Part shown: positions 1 to 11,794 of the stretch, piece by piece
How the letters are laid out: every line of letters starts with the position of its first letter
Position numbering within the stretch: position 1 is the first letter of the stretch
Origin: Hydractinia symbiolongicarpus
Taxonomy: Eukaryota > Cnidaria > Hydrozoa > Anthoathecata > Hydractiniidae
Direction: 5' to 3'
DNA: 64,000 nucleotides
Assembly (NCBI RefSeq): GCF_029227915.1
Contig: NC_079886.1
Span: 2,356,001-2,420,000, forward strand
Made by a program: the position numbers and the translations under genes
The notes under the pieces: generated by a model
Database searches by the model: none
What the model was told of the DNA's origin: nothing
What the model saw: only the letters and a program-made list of their open reading frames with translations

Positions 1-277
1 TGATTTTTTCTTTCATCTACTTGAGTAGTCTTGTTCCTCGTACCTAGCTCCACTACAACAAAAATGTTTCGCTGAGCCTCTTCGTTGACTTATCACATGT
101 TCGTTTACGGCTAAATTAGATCTATTGGAATATTAGATGGGAGGATAACAATAGATTTAAACTTGCTCTTGGTTTGTTTTGACTACGTAGTTTGATGCCG
201 GCCGCCATTATTCCTCCACGGATGTCGTTAAAAACCCGCGCATGCGCTAACTCTTAGATTCCGCTTCGAACCACCCG
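1..277. other. Unique flank left of the satellite array
   Basis: This is the only part of the window that does not follow the 203-bp pattern. It has mixed composition and no open frame, RNA gene, terminal repeat or transposon signature that I can recognise. It contains short words shared with the satellite: TTTTGACTA near 177-185, GCCGGC near 197-203, and AAAACCCGCG at 231-240, which is the reverse complement of the satellite word CGCGGGTTTT. These could be chance or degenerate remnants. The change into satellite at 278-279 is abrupt. It may be unique chromosomal sequence or the end of an unrelated repeat; the window alone cannot decide. Confidence 0.75.
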
Positions 278-289
278 TGGGCCAAGCCC

Positions 290-492
290 GGGATTTACAG
301 GAAATCGCGGGTTTTCGTTTGCCGGCGATTAAACTTCTTTTATTTAGCGTCTCTCAAAAATGAAAATATTTTTGAAAACTACAAGTCTCATGCGTTTTGG
401 TGGTGAAAAAATAACTTAAAAAATCGTTCTGAAAATCAGTTTACTCACAGGGTACTTTTTTTGTATACATTCGACTATATGGGGCCAAGCCC
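290..492 (+). repeat. First complete monomer (reference unit; carries a deletion)
   Basis: This is the first full unit when monomers start at GGGATTTAC. It is of the CCCGGGATTTACAGG class. The usual CTCATCAAAAATG is shortened to CTCTCAAAAATG near 351, which shortens the left arm region of the dyad, and it has TTTTGGTGG where most copies have TTTTAGTGG. The same shortened form recurs at 8881, in the internal copy of this block. No monomer contains a plausible gene: 203 bp equals 67 codons plus 2, so the frame shifts in each copy, and AATTTAA supplies a stop. Confidence 0.9.
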
Positions 493-1166
493 GGGATTTA
501 CAGGAAATCGCGGGTTTTCGTTCGCCGGCGATTAAACTCCTTTTATTCAGCGTCTCATCAAAAATGAAAACATTTTTGAAAACTACAAGTCTTATGCGTT
601 TTAGTGGTGAAAAAATAATTTAAAAAATCATTCGGGAAATCAGTTTACTCCCTGGGTACTTTTTTTGTATACTTTTGACTATACGGGCCGAGTACGGCAT
701 TTACGGGAAATCGCGGGTTTTCGTTTGCCGGCGATTAAACTTCTTTTATTCAGCGTCTCATCAAAAATGAAAATAATTTTGAAAACTACAAGTCTCATGC
801 GTTTTAGTGGTGAAAAAGTAATTTAAAAAATCGTTCGGGAAATGAATTTACTCGCAGGGTACTTTCTTTGTATACTTTTGACTATACGGGCCGAGTCCGG
901 GATTTACGGGAAATCGCGGGTTTTCGTTTACCGGCGATTAAACTTCTTTTATTCAGCGTCTCATCAAAAATGAAAACATTTTTGAAAACTAGAAATCTCG
1001 TGCGTTTTAGTGGTGAAAAAATAATTTAAAAAATCGTTCGGGAAATGAATTTACTCCTTGAGTACTTTCTTTGTATACTTTTGACTATACGGGTCGAGTA
1101 CCGGATTTACGGGAAATCGCGGGTTTTCGTTTGCCGGCGATTAAACTTCTTTTATTCAGCGTCTCA

Positions 1167-1188
1167 TCAAAAATGAAAACATTTTTGA
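1167..1188. repeat. Perfect 9-bp inverted repeat with AAAA loop (representative)
   Basis: TCAAAAATG at 1167-1175 and CATTTTTGA at 1180-1188 are exact reverse complements around AAAA at 1176-1179. The element lies at the same place in nearly every monomer. In many copies the right arm is changed to TATTTTTG, AATTTTG or CATTTTGG, which weakens the dyad by one or more pairs. As DNA it could extrude as a small hairpin or form a two-fold protein site. No binding factor can be named from sequence alone. Confidence 0.85.
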
Positions 1189-2509
1189 AAACTACAAGTC
1201 TCATGCGTTTTAGTTTTAAAAAATAGTTTAAAAAATCGTTCAGGAAATGAGTTTACTCCCTGGGTACTTTCTTTGTATACTTTTGACTATACGGGCCGAG
1301 TACGGGATTGACGGAAAATCTTGGGTTTTCGTTTGCCGGCGATTAAACTTCTTTTATTCAGCGTCTCATCAAAAATGAAAATATTTTTAAACACTACAAG
1401 TCTCATGCGTTTTAGTGGTGAAAAAATAATTTAAAAAATCGTTCGGGAAATGAGTTTACTCCCTGGGTACTTTCTTTGTATACTTTTGACTATACGGGCC
1501 GAGTAGGGGATTTACGGGAAATCTTGGGTTTTCGTTTGCCGGCGATTAAACTTCTTTTATTCAGCGTCTCATCAAAAATGAAAATATTTTTGAAAACTAC
1601 AAGTCTCATTCGTTTTAGTGGTAAAAAAATAATTTAAAAAATCGTTCGGGAAATGAACTTACTCCCTGGGTACTTTCTTTGTATACTTTTGACTATACAG
1701 GCCGAGTACGGGATTTACGGGAAATCTTGGGTTTTCGTTTGTCGGCGATTAAACTTCTTTAATTTAGCGTTTCATCAAAAATGAAAACATTTTTGAAAAC
1801 TACAAGTCTCAGGCGTTTTAGTGGTGAAAAAATAATTTAAAAAATCGTTCGGGAAATGAGTTTACTCCCTGGGTACTTTTTTTATATACATTCGACTATA
1901 CTGGCCGAGTACGGGATTTACGGGAAATCGCGGGTTTTCGTTTGCCGGCGATTAAACTTCTTTTATTTAGCGTCTCATCAAAAATGAAAATATTTTTGAA
2001 AACTACAAGTTTCATGCGTTTTAGTGGTGAAAAAATAATTTAAAAAATCGTTCGGGAAATGAGTTTACTCCCTGGGTCTCTATTTGTGTACTTTTGACTA
2101 TACGGGCCGAGTACCCGAGTACGGAAATTACGGGGAATCGCGGGTTTTCGTTTGCCGGCAATTAAACTTCTTTTATTTAGCGTCTCATCAAAAATGAAAA
2201 CATTTTTGAAAACTACAAGTCTCATTCGTTTTAGTGGTGAAAAAATAATTTAAAAAATCGTTCGGGAAATGAGTTTACTCATTGAGTACTTTCTTTGTAT
2301 ACTTTTGACTATACGGGCCGAGTACCGGATTTACGGGAAATCGCGGGTTTTCGTTTGCCGGCGATTAAACTTCTTTTATTCAGCGTCTTATCAAAAATGA
2401 AAACATTTTTGAAAACTACAAGTCTCATGCGTTTTTGTGGTGAAAAAATAATTTAAAAAATCGTTGTGAAAATGAGTTTACTCACAGGGTACTTTCTTTG
2501 TATACATTC

Positions 2510-5104
2510 GACTATATGGGCCAAGCCCGGGATTTACAGGAAATCGCGGATTTTCGTTTGCTGGCGATTAAACTTCTTTTATTCTGCGTCTCATCAAAAA
2601 TGAAAACATTTTGGAAAACTACAAGTCTCATGCGTTTTAGTGGTGAAAAAATAATTTAAAAAATCATTCGGGAAATCAGTTTCCTCCCTGGGTCCTTTTT
2701 TTGTGTACTTTTGATTATACGGGCCGAGTGCGGGATTTACGGGAAATCGCGGGTTTTCGTTTGCCGGCAATTAAACTTCTTTTATTCAGCGTCTCATCAA
2801 AAATGAAAACATTTTTGAAAACTACAAGTCTCATGCGTTTTAGTGGTGAAAAAATAATTTAAAAAACCGTTCGGGAAATGAGTTTACTCCCTGGGTACTT
2901 TCTTTGTATACTTTTGACTATACGGGCCGAATACGGGATTTACGGGAAATCTTGGGTTTTCGTTTGCCGGCGATTAAACTTCTTTTATTCAGCGTCTCAT
3001 CAAAAATGAAAATATTTTTGAACACTACAAGTCTCATTCGTTTAAGTGGTGAAAAAATAATTTAAAAAATCGTTCGGGAAATGAATTTACTCCCTGGGTA
3101 CTTTCTTTGTATACTTTTGACTATACGGGCCGAGTACGGGATTTACGGGAAATCTTGGGTTTTCGTTTGCCGCCGATTAAACTTCTTTAATTTAGCGTTT
3201 CATCAAAAATGAAAAATTTTTTGAAAACTACAAGTCTCAGGCGTTTTAGTGGTGAAAAAATAATTTAAAAAATCGTTCGGGAAATGAGTTTACTCCCTGG
3301 GTACTTTTTTTATATACATTCGACTATACTGGCCGAGTACGGGATTTACGGGAAATCGCGGGTTTTCGTTTGCCGGCGATTAAACTTCTTTTATTTAGCG
3401 TCTCATCAAAAATGAAAATATTTTTGAAAACTACAAGTTTCATGCGTTTTAGTGGTGAAAAAATAATTTAAAAAATCGTTCAGGAAATGAGTTTACTCCC
3501 TGGGTACTTTCTTTGTATACTTTTGACTATACGGGCCGAGTACGGGATTTACGGGAAATCGCGGGTTTTCGTTTGCCGGCGATTAAACTTCTTTTATTCA
3601 GCGTCTCATCAAAAATGAAAATATTTTTGAAAACTACAAGTCTGATTCGTTTTAGTGGTGAAAAAATAATTTAAAAAATCGTTCGGAAAATGAATTTACT
3701 CCCTGGGTACTTTCTTTGTATACTTTTGACTATACGGGCCGAGTCCGGGATTTACGGGAAATCGCTAGTTTTGGTTTGCCGGCGATTAAACTTCTTTTAT
3801 TCAGCGTCTTATCAAAAATGAAAACATTTTTGAAAACTACAAGTCTCATGCGTTTTAGTGGTGAAAAAATAATTTAAAAAATCGTTCTGAAAATTAGTTT
3901 ACTCACAGGGTACTTTCTTTGTATACATTCGACTATAGGGGCCAATCCCGGGATTTACAGGAAATCGCGGGTTTTTGTATGCGGGCGATTAAACTTCTTT
4001 TATTCAGCGTCTCATCAAAAATGATAACATTTTTGAAAACTACAAGTCTCATGCGTTTTAGTGGTGAAAAAATAATTTAAAAAATCGTTCGGGAAATGAG
4101 TTTACTCCCTGGGTACTTTCTTTGTATACTTTTGACTATATGGGCCAAGCCCGGGATTTACAGGAAATCGCGGGTTTTCGTTTGCCGGCGATTAAACTTC
4201 TTTTATTCTGCGTCTCATCAAAAATGAAAACATTTTGGAAAACTACAAGTCTCATGCGTTTTAGTGGTGAAAAAATAATTTAAAAAATCATTCGGGAAAT
4301 CAGTTTACTCCCTGGGTCCTTTTTGGTGTACTTTTGACTATACGGGCCGAGTACGGGATTTACGGGAAATCGCGGGTTTTCGTTAGCCGGCAATTAAACT
4401 TCTTTTATTTAGCGTCTCATCAAAAATGAAAACATTTTTGAAAACTACAAGTCTCATGCGTTTTAGTGGTGAAAAAATAATTTAAAAAATCGTTCGGGAA
4501 ATGAGTTTACTCCCTGGGTACTTTCTTTGTATACTTTTGACTATACGGGCCGAGTACGGGATTTACGGGAAATCTTGGATTTTCGTTTGCCGGTGATTAA
4601 ACTTCTTTTATTCAGCGTCTCATCAAAAATGAAAATATTTTTGAAAACTACAAGTCTCATTCGTTTTAGTGGTGAAAAAATAATTTAAAAAATCGTTCGG
4701 GAAATGAATTTACTCCCTGGGTACTTTCTTTGTATACTTTTGACTATACGGGCCGAGTACGGGATTTACGGGAAATCTTGGGTTTTCGTTTGCCGGCGAT
4801 TAAACTTCTTTAATTTAGCGTTTCATCAAAAATGAAAACATTTTTGAAAACTACAAGTCTCAGGCGTTTTAGTGGTGAAAAAATAATTTAAAAAATCGTT
4901 CGGGAAATGAGTTTACTCCCTGGGTACTTTTTTTATATACATTCGACTATACTGGCCGAGTACGGGATTTACGGGAAATCGCGGGTTTTCGTTTGCCGGC
5001 GATTAAACTTCTTTTATTTAGCGTCTCATCAAAAATGAAAATATTTTTGAAAACTACAAGTTTGATGCGTTTTAGTGTTGAAAAAATAATTTAAAAAATC
5101 GTTC
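2510..5104 (+). repeat. 8-monomer higher-order repeat pair, offset 1624 bp
   Basis: About 970 bp at 2510-3480 recurs at 4134-5104. Linked markers share the offset: ATTCTGCGTC at 2581 and 4205, and CTTCTTTAAT at 3182 and 4805 (1623). The same CTTCTTTAAT marker also lies at 1754, 1428 bp earlier, so a related 7-mer spacing precedes the pair. Copies diverge at both ends into other monomer classes, so this is a segmental duplication inside the array, not a regular long HOR array. Confidence 0.8.
3533..3565 (+). other. Four-GGG block with G-quadruplex potential (representative)
   Basis: GGG runs start at 3533, 3544, 3553 and 3563, with loops of 8, 6 and 7 bases. This is just outside the strict G3N1-7 rule because of the first loop. 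The start-to-start spacings of 11, 9 and 10 bases put all four runs on one face of B-DNA. The block recurs in monomers of the CGGGCCGAGTACGGG class. In the CCAAGCCCGGG class the third run becomes AGG, so those copies lose one run. It may be an old short subrepeat of the form TACGGGNNNN. Folding is inference. Confidence 0.7.
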
Positions 5105-5330
5105 GGGAAATGAATTTACTCCCTGGGTACTTTCTTTGTAAACATTCGACTATATTGGGCCAAGCCCGGGATTTACAGGAAATCGCATGTTTTCGTTTGC
5201 CGGCGATTAAACTTCTTGTATTCAGCGTCTCATCAAAAATGAAAATATTTTTGAAAACTACAAGTCTCATTCGTTTTAGTGATGAAAAAATAATTTAAAA
5301 AATCGTTCGGGAAGTGAATTTACTCCCTGG

Positions 5331-5736
5331 GTACTTTGTTTGTATACTTTTGACTATACGGGCCGAGTCCGGGATTTAAGGGAAATCGCTAGTTTTGGTT
5401 TGCCGGCAATTAAACTTCTCTTATTTAGCGTCTCATCAAAAATGAAAACATTTTTGAAAGCTACAAGTCTCGTGCGTTTTAGTGGTGAAAAAATAATTTA
5501 AAAAATCGTTCGGGAAATGAATTTACTCCCTGGGTACTTTGTTTGTATACTTTTGACTATACGGGCCGAGTCCGGGATTTACGGGAAATCGCTAGTTTTG
5601 GTTTGCCGGCAATTAAACTTCTCTTATTTAGCGTCTCATCAAAAATGAAAACATTTTTGAAAGCTACAAGTCTCCTGCGTTTTAGTGGTGAAAAAATAAT
5701 TTAAAAAATCGTTCGGGAAATGAGTTTACTCCTTGA
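5331..5736 (+). repeat. Tandem duplication of one variant monomer
   Basis: Two adjacent monomers share rare variants found together almost nowhere else: GTACTTTGTT (5331 and 5534, exactly 203 bp apart), CGCTAGTTTTGG, CTTCTCTTATTTAG and GAAAGCTACAAG. They differ at only a few positions, for example TTTAAGGG versus TTTACGGG and CTCGTGCG versus CTCCTGCG. This fits a single-unit unequal exchange or slippage event. Confidence 0.85.
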
Positions 5737-6160
5737 GTACTTTCTTTGTATACTTTTGACTGCACGGGTCGAGTATCGGATTTATGGGAAATCGCGGGTT
5801 TTCGTTTGCCGGCGATTAAACTTCTTTTATTCAGCGTCTTATCAAAAATGAAAACATTTTTGAAAACTACAAGTCTTATGCGTTTTAGTGGTGAAAAAAT
5901 AATTTAAAAAATCATTCGGGAAATCAGTTTACTCCCTGGGTACTTTCTTTGTATACTTTTGACTATACGGGCCGAGTCCGGGATTTACGGGAAATCGCTA
6001 GTTTTCGTTTGCCGGCGATTAAACTTCTTTTATTTAGCGTCTCATCAAAAATGAAAACAATTTTGAAAACTACAAGAATCATGCGTTTTAGTGGTGAAAA
6101 AATAATTAAAAAATCGTTCTGAAAATCAATTTACTCACAGGGTACTTTTTTTGTATACAT

Positions 6161-8275
6161 TCGACTATATGGGGCCAAGCCCGGGATTTACAGGAAATCG
6201 CGGGTTTTCGTTGGCCAGCGATTAAACTCCTTTTATTCAGCGTCTCATCAAAAATGAAAACATTTTTGAAAACTACAAGTCTTATGCGTTTTAGTGGTGA
6301 AAAAATAATTTAAAAAATCATTCGGGAAATCAGTTTACTCCCTGGGTACTTTTTTTGTATACTTTTGACTATACGGGCCTAGTACGGGATTTACGGGAAA
6401 TCGCGGGTTTTAGTTTGCCGGCGATTAAACTTCTTTTATTCAGCGTCTCATCAAAAATGAAAATAATTTTGAAAACTACAAGTCTCATGCGTTTTAGTGG
6501 TGAAAAAGTAATTTAAAAAATCGTTCGGGAAATGAATTTACTCGCAGGGTACTTTCTTCGTATACTTTTGACTATACGGGCCGAGTCCGGGATTTACGGG
6601 AAATCGCGGGTTTTCGTTTGCCGGCGATTAAACTCCTTTTATTCAGCGTCTCATCAAAAATAAAAACATTTTTGAAAACTAGAAGTCTCGTGCGTTTTAG
6701 TGGTGAAAAAATAATTTAAAAAATCGTTCGGGAAATGAATTTACTCCTTGAGTACTTTCTTTGTATACTTTTGACTATACGGGTCGAGTACCGGATTTAC
6801 GGGAAATCGCGGGTTTTCGTTTGCCGGCGATTAAACTTCTTTTATTCAGCGTCTTATCAAAAATGAAAACAATTTTATAAACTACAAGACTCATGCGTTT
6901 TAGTGGTGAAAAAATAATTAAAAAATCATTCTGAAAATCAGTTTACTCACAGTGTACTTTCTTTGTATACATTCGACTATAGGGGCCAAGCCCGGGATTT
7001 ACAGGAAATCGCGGGTTTTCGTTTGCCGGCGATTAAACTCCTTTTATTCAGCGTCTCATCAAAAATGAAAACATTTTTGAAAACTACAAGTCTTATGCGT
7101 TTTAGTGGTGAAAAAATAATTTAAAAAATCATTCGGGAAATCAGTTTACTCCCTGGGTACTTTCTTTGTATACTTTTGACTATACGGGCCGAGTCCGGGA
7201 TTTACGGGAAATCGCTAGTTTTCGTTTGCCGGCGATTAAACTTCTTTTATTTAGCGTCTCATCAAAAATGAAAACATTTTTGAAACTACAAGTCTCGTGC
7301 GTTTTAGTGGTGAAAAAATAATTTAAAAAATCGTTCGGGAAATGAATTTACTCCTTGAGTACTTTCTTTGTATACATTCGACTATATGGGGCCAAGCCCG
7401 GGATTTACAGGAAATCGCGGGTTTTCGTTGGCCGGCGATTAAACTCCTTTTATTCAGCGTCTCATCAAAAATGAAAACATTTTTGAAAACTACAAGTCTT
7501 ATGCGTTTTAGTGGTGAAAAAATAATTTAAAAAATCATTCGGGAAATCAGTTTACTCCCTGGGTACTTTTTTTGTATACTTTTGACTATACGGGCCGAGT
7601 ACGGGATTTACGGGAAATCGCGGGTTTTCGTTTGCCGGCGATTAAACTTCTTTTATTCAGCGTCTCATCAAAAATGAAAATAATTTTGAAAACTACAAGT
7701 CTCATGCGTTTTAGTGGTGAAAAAGTAATTTAAAAAATCGTTCGGGAAATGAATTTACTCGCAGGGTACTTTCTTTGTATACTTTTGACTATACGGGCCG
7801 AGTCCGGGATTTACGGGAAATCGCGGGTTTTCGTTTGCCGGCGATTAAACTTCTTTTATTCAGCGTCTCATCAAAAATGAAAACATTTTTGAAAACTAGA
7901 AGTCTCGTGCGTTTTAGTGGTAAAAAAATAATTTAAAAAATCGTTCGGGAAATGAATTTACTCCTTGAGTACTTTCTTTGTATACTTTTGACTATACGGG
8001 TCGAGTACCGGATTTACGGGAAATCGCGGGTTTTCGTTTGCCGGCGATTAAACTTCTTTTATTCAGCGTCTTATCAAAAATGAAAACAATTTTGAAAACT
8101 ACAAGACTCATGCGTTTTAGTGGTGAAAAAATAATTAAAAAATCGTTCTGAAAATCAGTTTACTCACAGGGTACTTTCTTTGTATACATTCGACTATAGG
8201 GGCCAAGCCCGGGATTTACAGGAAATCGCGGGTTTTCGTTTGCCGCCGATTAAACTCCTTTTATTCAGCGTCTCA
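6161..8275 (+). repeat. 6-monomer higher-order repeat pair, offset 1217 bp
   Basis: Sequence from 6161 recurs from 7378 (TCGACTATATGGGGCC marker), and the AATTTTNNAAACTACAAGACTC monomer near 6872 recurs near 8089, both at 1217 bp. The block also carries the order of classes seen at the left edge of the array (471 versus 6161, offset 5690, 28 monomers). The two copies differ by scattered substitutions, such as the third-run and GGCCAGCG/GGCCGGCG changes. Confidence 0.75.
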
Positions 8276-8808
8276 TCAAAAATGAAAATAATTTTGAAAA
8301 CTACAAGTCTCATGCGTTTTAGTGGTGAAAAAATAATTTAAAAAATCGTTCCGGAAATGAGTTTACTCCCTGGGTACTTTCTTTGTAAACTTTTGACTAT
8401 ACGGGCCGAGTCCGGGATTTACGGGAAATCGCGGGTTTTCGTTTGCCGGCGATTAAACTTCTTTTGTTTAGCGTCTCATCAAAAATGAAAACATTTTTGA
8501 AAACTACAAGTCTCATGCGTTTTAGTGGTGAAAAAATAATTTAAAAAATCGTTCGGGAAATGAGTTTGCTCCTTGACTACTTTCTTTGTATACTTTTGAC
8601 TATACGGGGCTAGCACCGGATTTACGGGAAATCGCAGGTTTTCGTTTGCCGGGGATTAAACTTCTTTTATTCAGCGTCTTATCAAAAATGAAAACATTTT
8701 TGAAAACTACAAGTCTCATGCGTTTTAGTGGTGAAAAAATAATTTAAAAAATCGTTCTTAAAATCAGTTTACTCACAGGGTACTTTCTTTGTATACATTC
8801 GACTATAG

Positions 8809-9694
8809 GGGCCAAGCCCGGGATTTACAGGAAATCGCGGGTTTTCGTTTGCCGGCGATTAAACTTCTTTTATTTAGCGTCTCTCAAAAATGAAAATATT
8901 TTTTGAAAACTACAAGTCTCATGCGTTTTGGTGGTGAAAAAATAACTTAAAAAATCGTTCTGAAAATCAGTTTACTCACAGGGTACTTTTTTTGTATACA
9001 TTCGACTATATGGGGCCAAGCCCGGGATTTACAGGAAATCGCGGGTTTTCGTTCGCCGGCGATTAAACTCCTTTTATTCAGCGTCTCATCAAAAATGAAA
9101 ACATTTTTGAAAACTACAAGTCTTATGCGTTTTAGTGGTGAAAAAATAATTTAAAAAATCATTCGGGAAATCAGTTTACTCCCTGGGTACTTTTTTTGTA
9201 TACTTTTGACTATACGGGCCGATTACGGCATTTACGGGAAATCGCGGGTTTTCGTTTGCCGGCGATTAAACTTCTTTTATTCAGCGTCTCATCAAAAATG
9301 AAAATAATTTTGAAAACTACAAGTCTCATGCGTTTTAGTGGTGAAAAAGTAATTTAAAAAATCGTTCGGGAAATGAATTTACTCGCAGGGTACTTTCTTT
9401 GTATACTTTTGACTATACGGGCCGAGTCCGGGATTTACGGGAAATCGCGGGTTTTCGTTTACCGGCGATTAAACTTCTTTTATTCAGCGTCTCATCAAAA
9501 ATGAAAACATTTTTGAAAACTAGAAATCTCGTGCGTTTTAGTGGTGAAAAAATAATTTAAAAAATCGTTCGGGAAATGAATTTACTCCTTGAGTACTTTC
9601 TTTGTATACTTTTGACTATACGGGTCGAGTACCGGATTTACGGGAAATCGCGGGTTTTCGTTTGCCGGCGATTAAACTTCTTTTATTCAGCGTC
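8809..9694 (+). repeat. Internal copy of the array-edge block (279-1164), offset about 8530
   Basis: The first 4.4 monomers of the array reappear here in the same order with the same rare changes: shortened CTCTCAAAAATG (351 and 8881), GAAAATAACTTAA-type A-rich stretch, TTCGCCGGCG, a CGGCATTTAC copy, a TTTACCGGCG copy and TAGAAATCTCGTG. I saw only a few differences: one extra T near 8900 and GAGTACGGC changed to GATTACGGC near 9225. Similarity stops at 1165/9695, where CTCATC becomes CTTATC. The array edge is therefore not visibly more degenerate than the interior. Confidence 0.8.
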
Positions 9695-11457
9695 TTATCA
9701 AAAATGAAAACAATTTTGAAAACTACAAGACTCATGCGTTTTAGTGGTGAAAAAATAATTAAAAAATCGTTCTGAAAATCAGTTTACTCACAGGGTACTT
9801 TCTTTGTATACATTCGACTATAGGGGCCAAGCCCGGGATTTACAGGAAATCGCGGGTTTTCGTTTGCCGCCGATTAAACTCCTTTTATTCAGCGTCTCAT
9901 CAAAAATGAAAAAAATTTTGAAAACTACAAGTCTCATGCGTTTTAGTGGTGAAAAAGTAATTTAAAAAATCGTTCGGGAAATGAATTTACTCGCAGGGTA
10001 CTTTCTTTGTATACTTTTGACTATACGGGCCGAGTCCGGGATTTACGGGAAATCGCGGGTTTTCGTTTGCCGGCGATTAAACTTCTTTTATTTAGCGTCT
10101 CATCAAAAATGAAAATATTTTTAAAAACTACAAGTCTCATGCGTTTTAGTGGTGAAAAAATAATTTAAAAAATCATTCGGGAAATCAGTTTACTCCCTGG
10201 GTACTTTTTTTGTATACTTTTGACTATACGGGCCGAGTACGGCATTTACGGGAAATCGCGGGTTTTCGTTTGCCGGCGATTAAACTACTTTTATTCAGCG
10301 TCTCATCAAAAATGAAAATAATTTTGAAAACTACAAGTCTCATGCGTTTTAGTGGTGAAAAAATAATTTAAAAAATCGTTCGGGAAATGAGTTTACTCCT
10401 TGACTACTTTCTTTGTATACTTTTGACTATACGGGGCAAGCCCGGGATTTACAGGAAATCGCGGGTTTTCGTTTGCCGGCGATTAAACTTCTTTTATTTA
10501 GCGTCTCATCAAAAATGAAAATATTTTTGAAAACTACAAGTCTCATGCGTTTTAGTGGTGAAAAAATAATTTAGAAAATCGTTCCGGAAATGAGTTTACT
10601 CCCTGGGTACTTTCTTTGTAAACTTTTGACTATACGGGCCAAGCCTGGGATTTACAGGAAATCGCGGGTTTTCCTTTGCCGGCGATTAAACTTCTTTTAT
10701 TTAGCGTCTCATCAAAAATGAAAATATTTTTAAAAACTACAAGTCTCATGCGTTTTAGTGGTGAAAAAATAATTTAAAAAATCATTCGGGAAATCAGTTT
10801 ACTCCCTGGGTACTTTTTTTGTATACTTTTGACTATACGGGCCGAGTACGGCATTTACGGGAAATCGCGGGTTTTCGTTTGCCGGCGATTAAACTACTTT
10901 TATTCAGCGTCTCATCAAAAATGAAAATAATTTTGAAAACTACAAGTCTCATGCGTTTTAGTGGTGAAAAAGTAATTTAAAAAATCGTTCGGGAAATGAA
11001 TTTACTCGCAGGGTACTTTCTTTGTATACTTTTGACTATACGGGCCGAGTCCGGGATTTACGGGAAATCGCGGGTTTTCGTTTACCGGCGATTAAACTTC
11101 TTTTATTCAGCGTCTCATCACAAATGAAAACATTTTGGAAAACTAGAAGTCTCGTGCGTTTTAGTGGTGAAAAAATAATTTAAAAAATCGTTCGGGAAAT
11201 GAATTTACTCCTTGAGTACTTTCTTTGTATACTTTTGACTATACGGGTCGAGTACCGGATTTACGGGAAATCGCGGGTTTTCGTTTGCCGGCGATTAAAC
11301 TTCTTTTATTCAGCGTCTTATCAAAAATGAAAACAATTTTGAAAACTACAAGACTCATGCGTTTTAGTGGTGAAAAAATAATTAAAAAATCGTTCTGAAA
11401 ATCAGTTTACTCACAGGGTACTTTCTTTGTATACATTCGACTATAGGGGCCAAGCCC

Positions 11458-11751
11458 GGGATTTACAGGAAATCGCGGGTTTTCGTTTGCCGCCGATTAA
11501 ACTCCTTTTATTCAGCGTCTCATCAAAAATGAAAATAATTTTGAAAACTACAAGTCTCATGCGTTTTAGTGGTGAAAAAGTAATTTAAAAAACTTCTTTT
11601 ATTTAGCGTCTCATCAAAAATGAAAATATTATTAAAAACTACAAGTCTTATGCGTTTTAGTGGTGAAAAAATAATTTAAAAAATCATTCGGGAAATCAGT
11701 TTACTCCCTGGGTACTTTTTTTGTATACTTTTGACTATACGGGCCGAGTAC
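11458..11751 (+). repeat. Fused monomer with about 112-bp internal deletion (copy 1)
   Basis: The distance between anchors here is 294 bp, that is 203 plus 91. Near 11592 the sequence jumps from AATTTAAAAAA directly to CTTCTTTTATTTAG, omitting everything from TCGTTCGGG through GCGATTAAA. The junction lies in short homology (TTAAA in both places), as expected for replication slippage or microhomology-mediated joining. The same junction recurs near 13306. Confidence 0.85.
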
Positions 11752-11794
11752 GGCATTTACGGGAAATCGCAGGTTTTCGTTTGCCGGCGATTAA

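Noticed and set aside
1-277. Gene fragment or exon in the flank
   Set aside because: Stops interrupt all frames and no splice or coding pattern could be supported in 277 bases.
290-492. tRNA- or SINE-derived origin with pol III A and B boxes
   Set aside because: GTTCGGGAAAT and GGGTTTTCG only weakly resemble a B box, and no A box stands at a suitable distance. There is no poly(A) or T-run terminator arrangement.
1063-1080. GTATAC/TATA-like segment as a promoter in each monomer
   Set aside because: It is a constant part of the unit with no other promoter element. Satellite transcription is possible but cannot be inferred from this alone.
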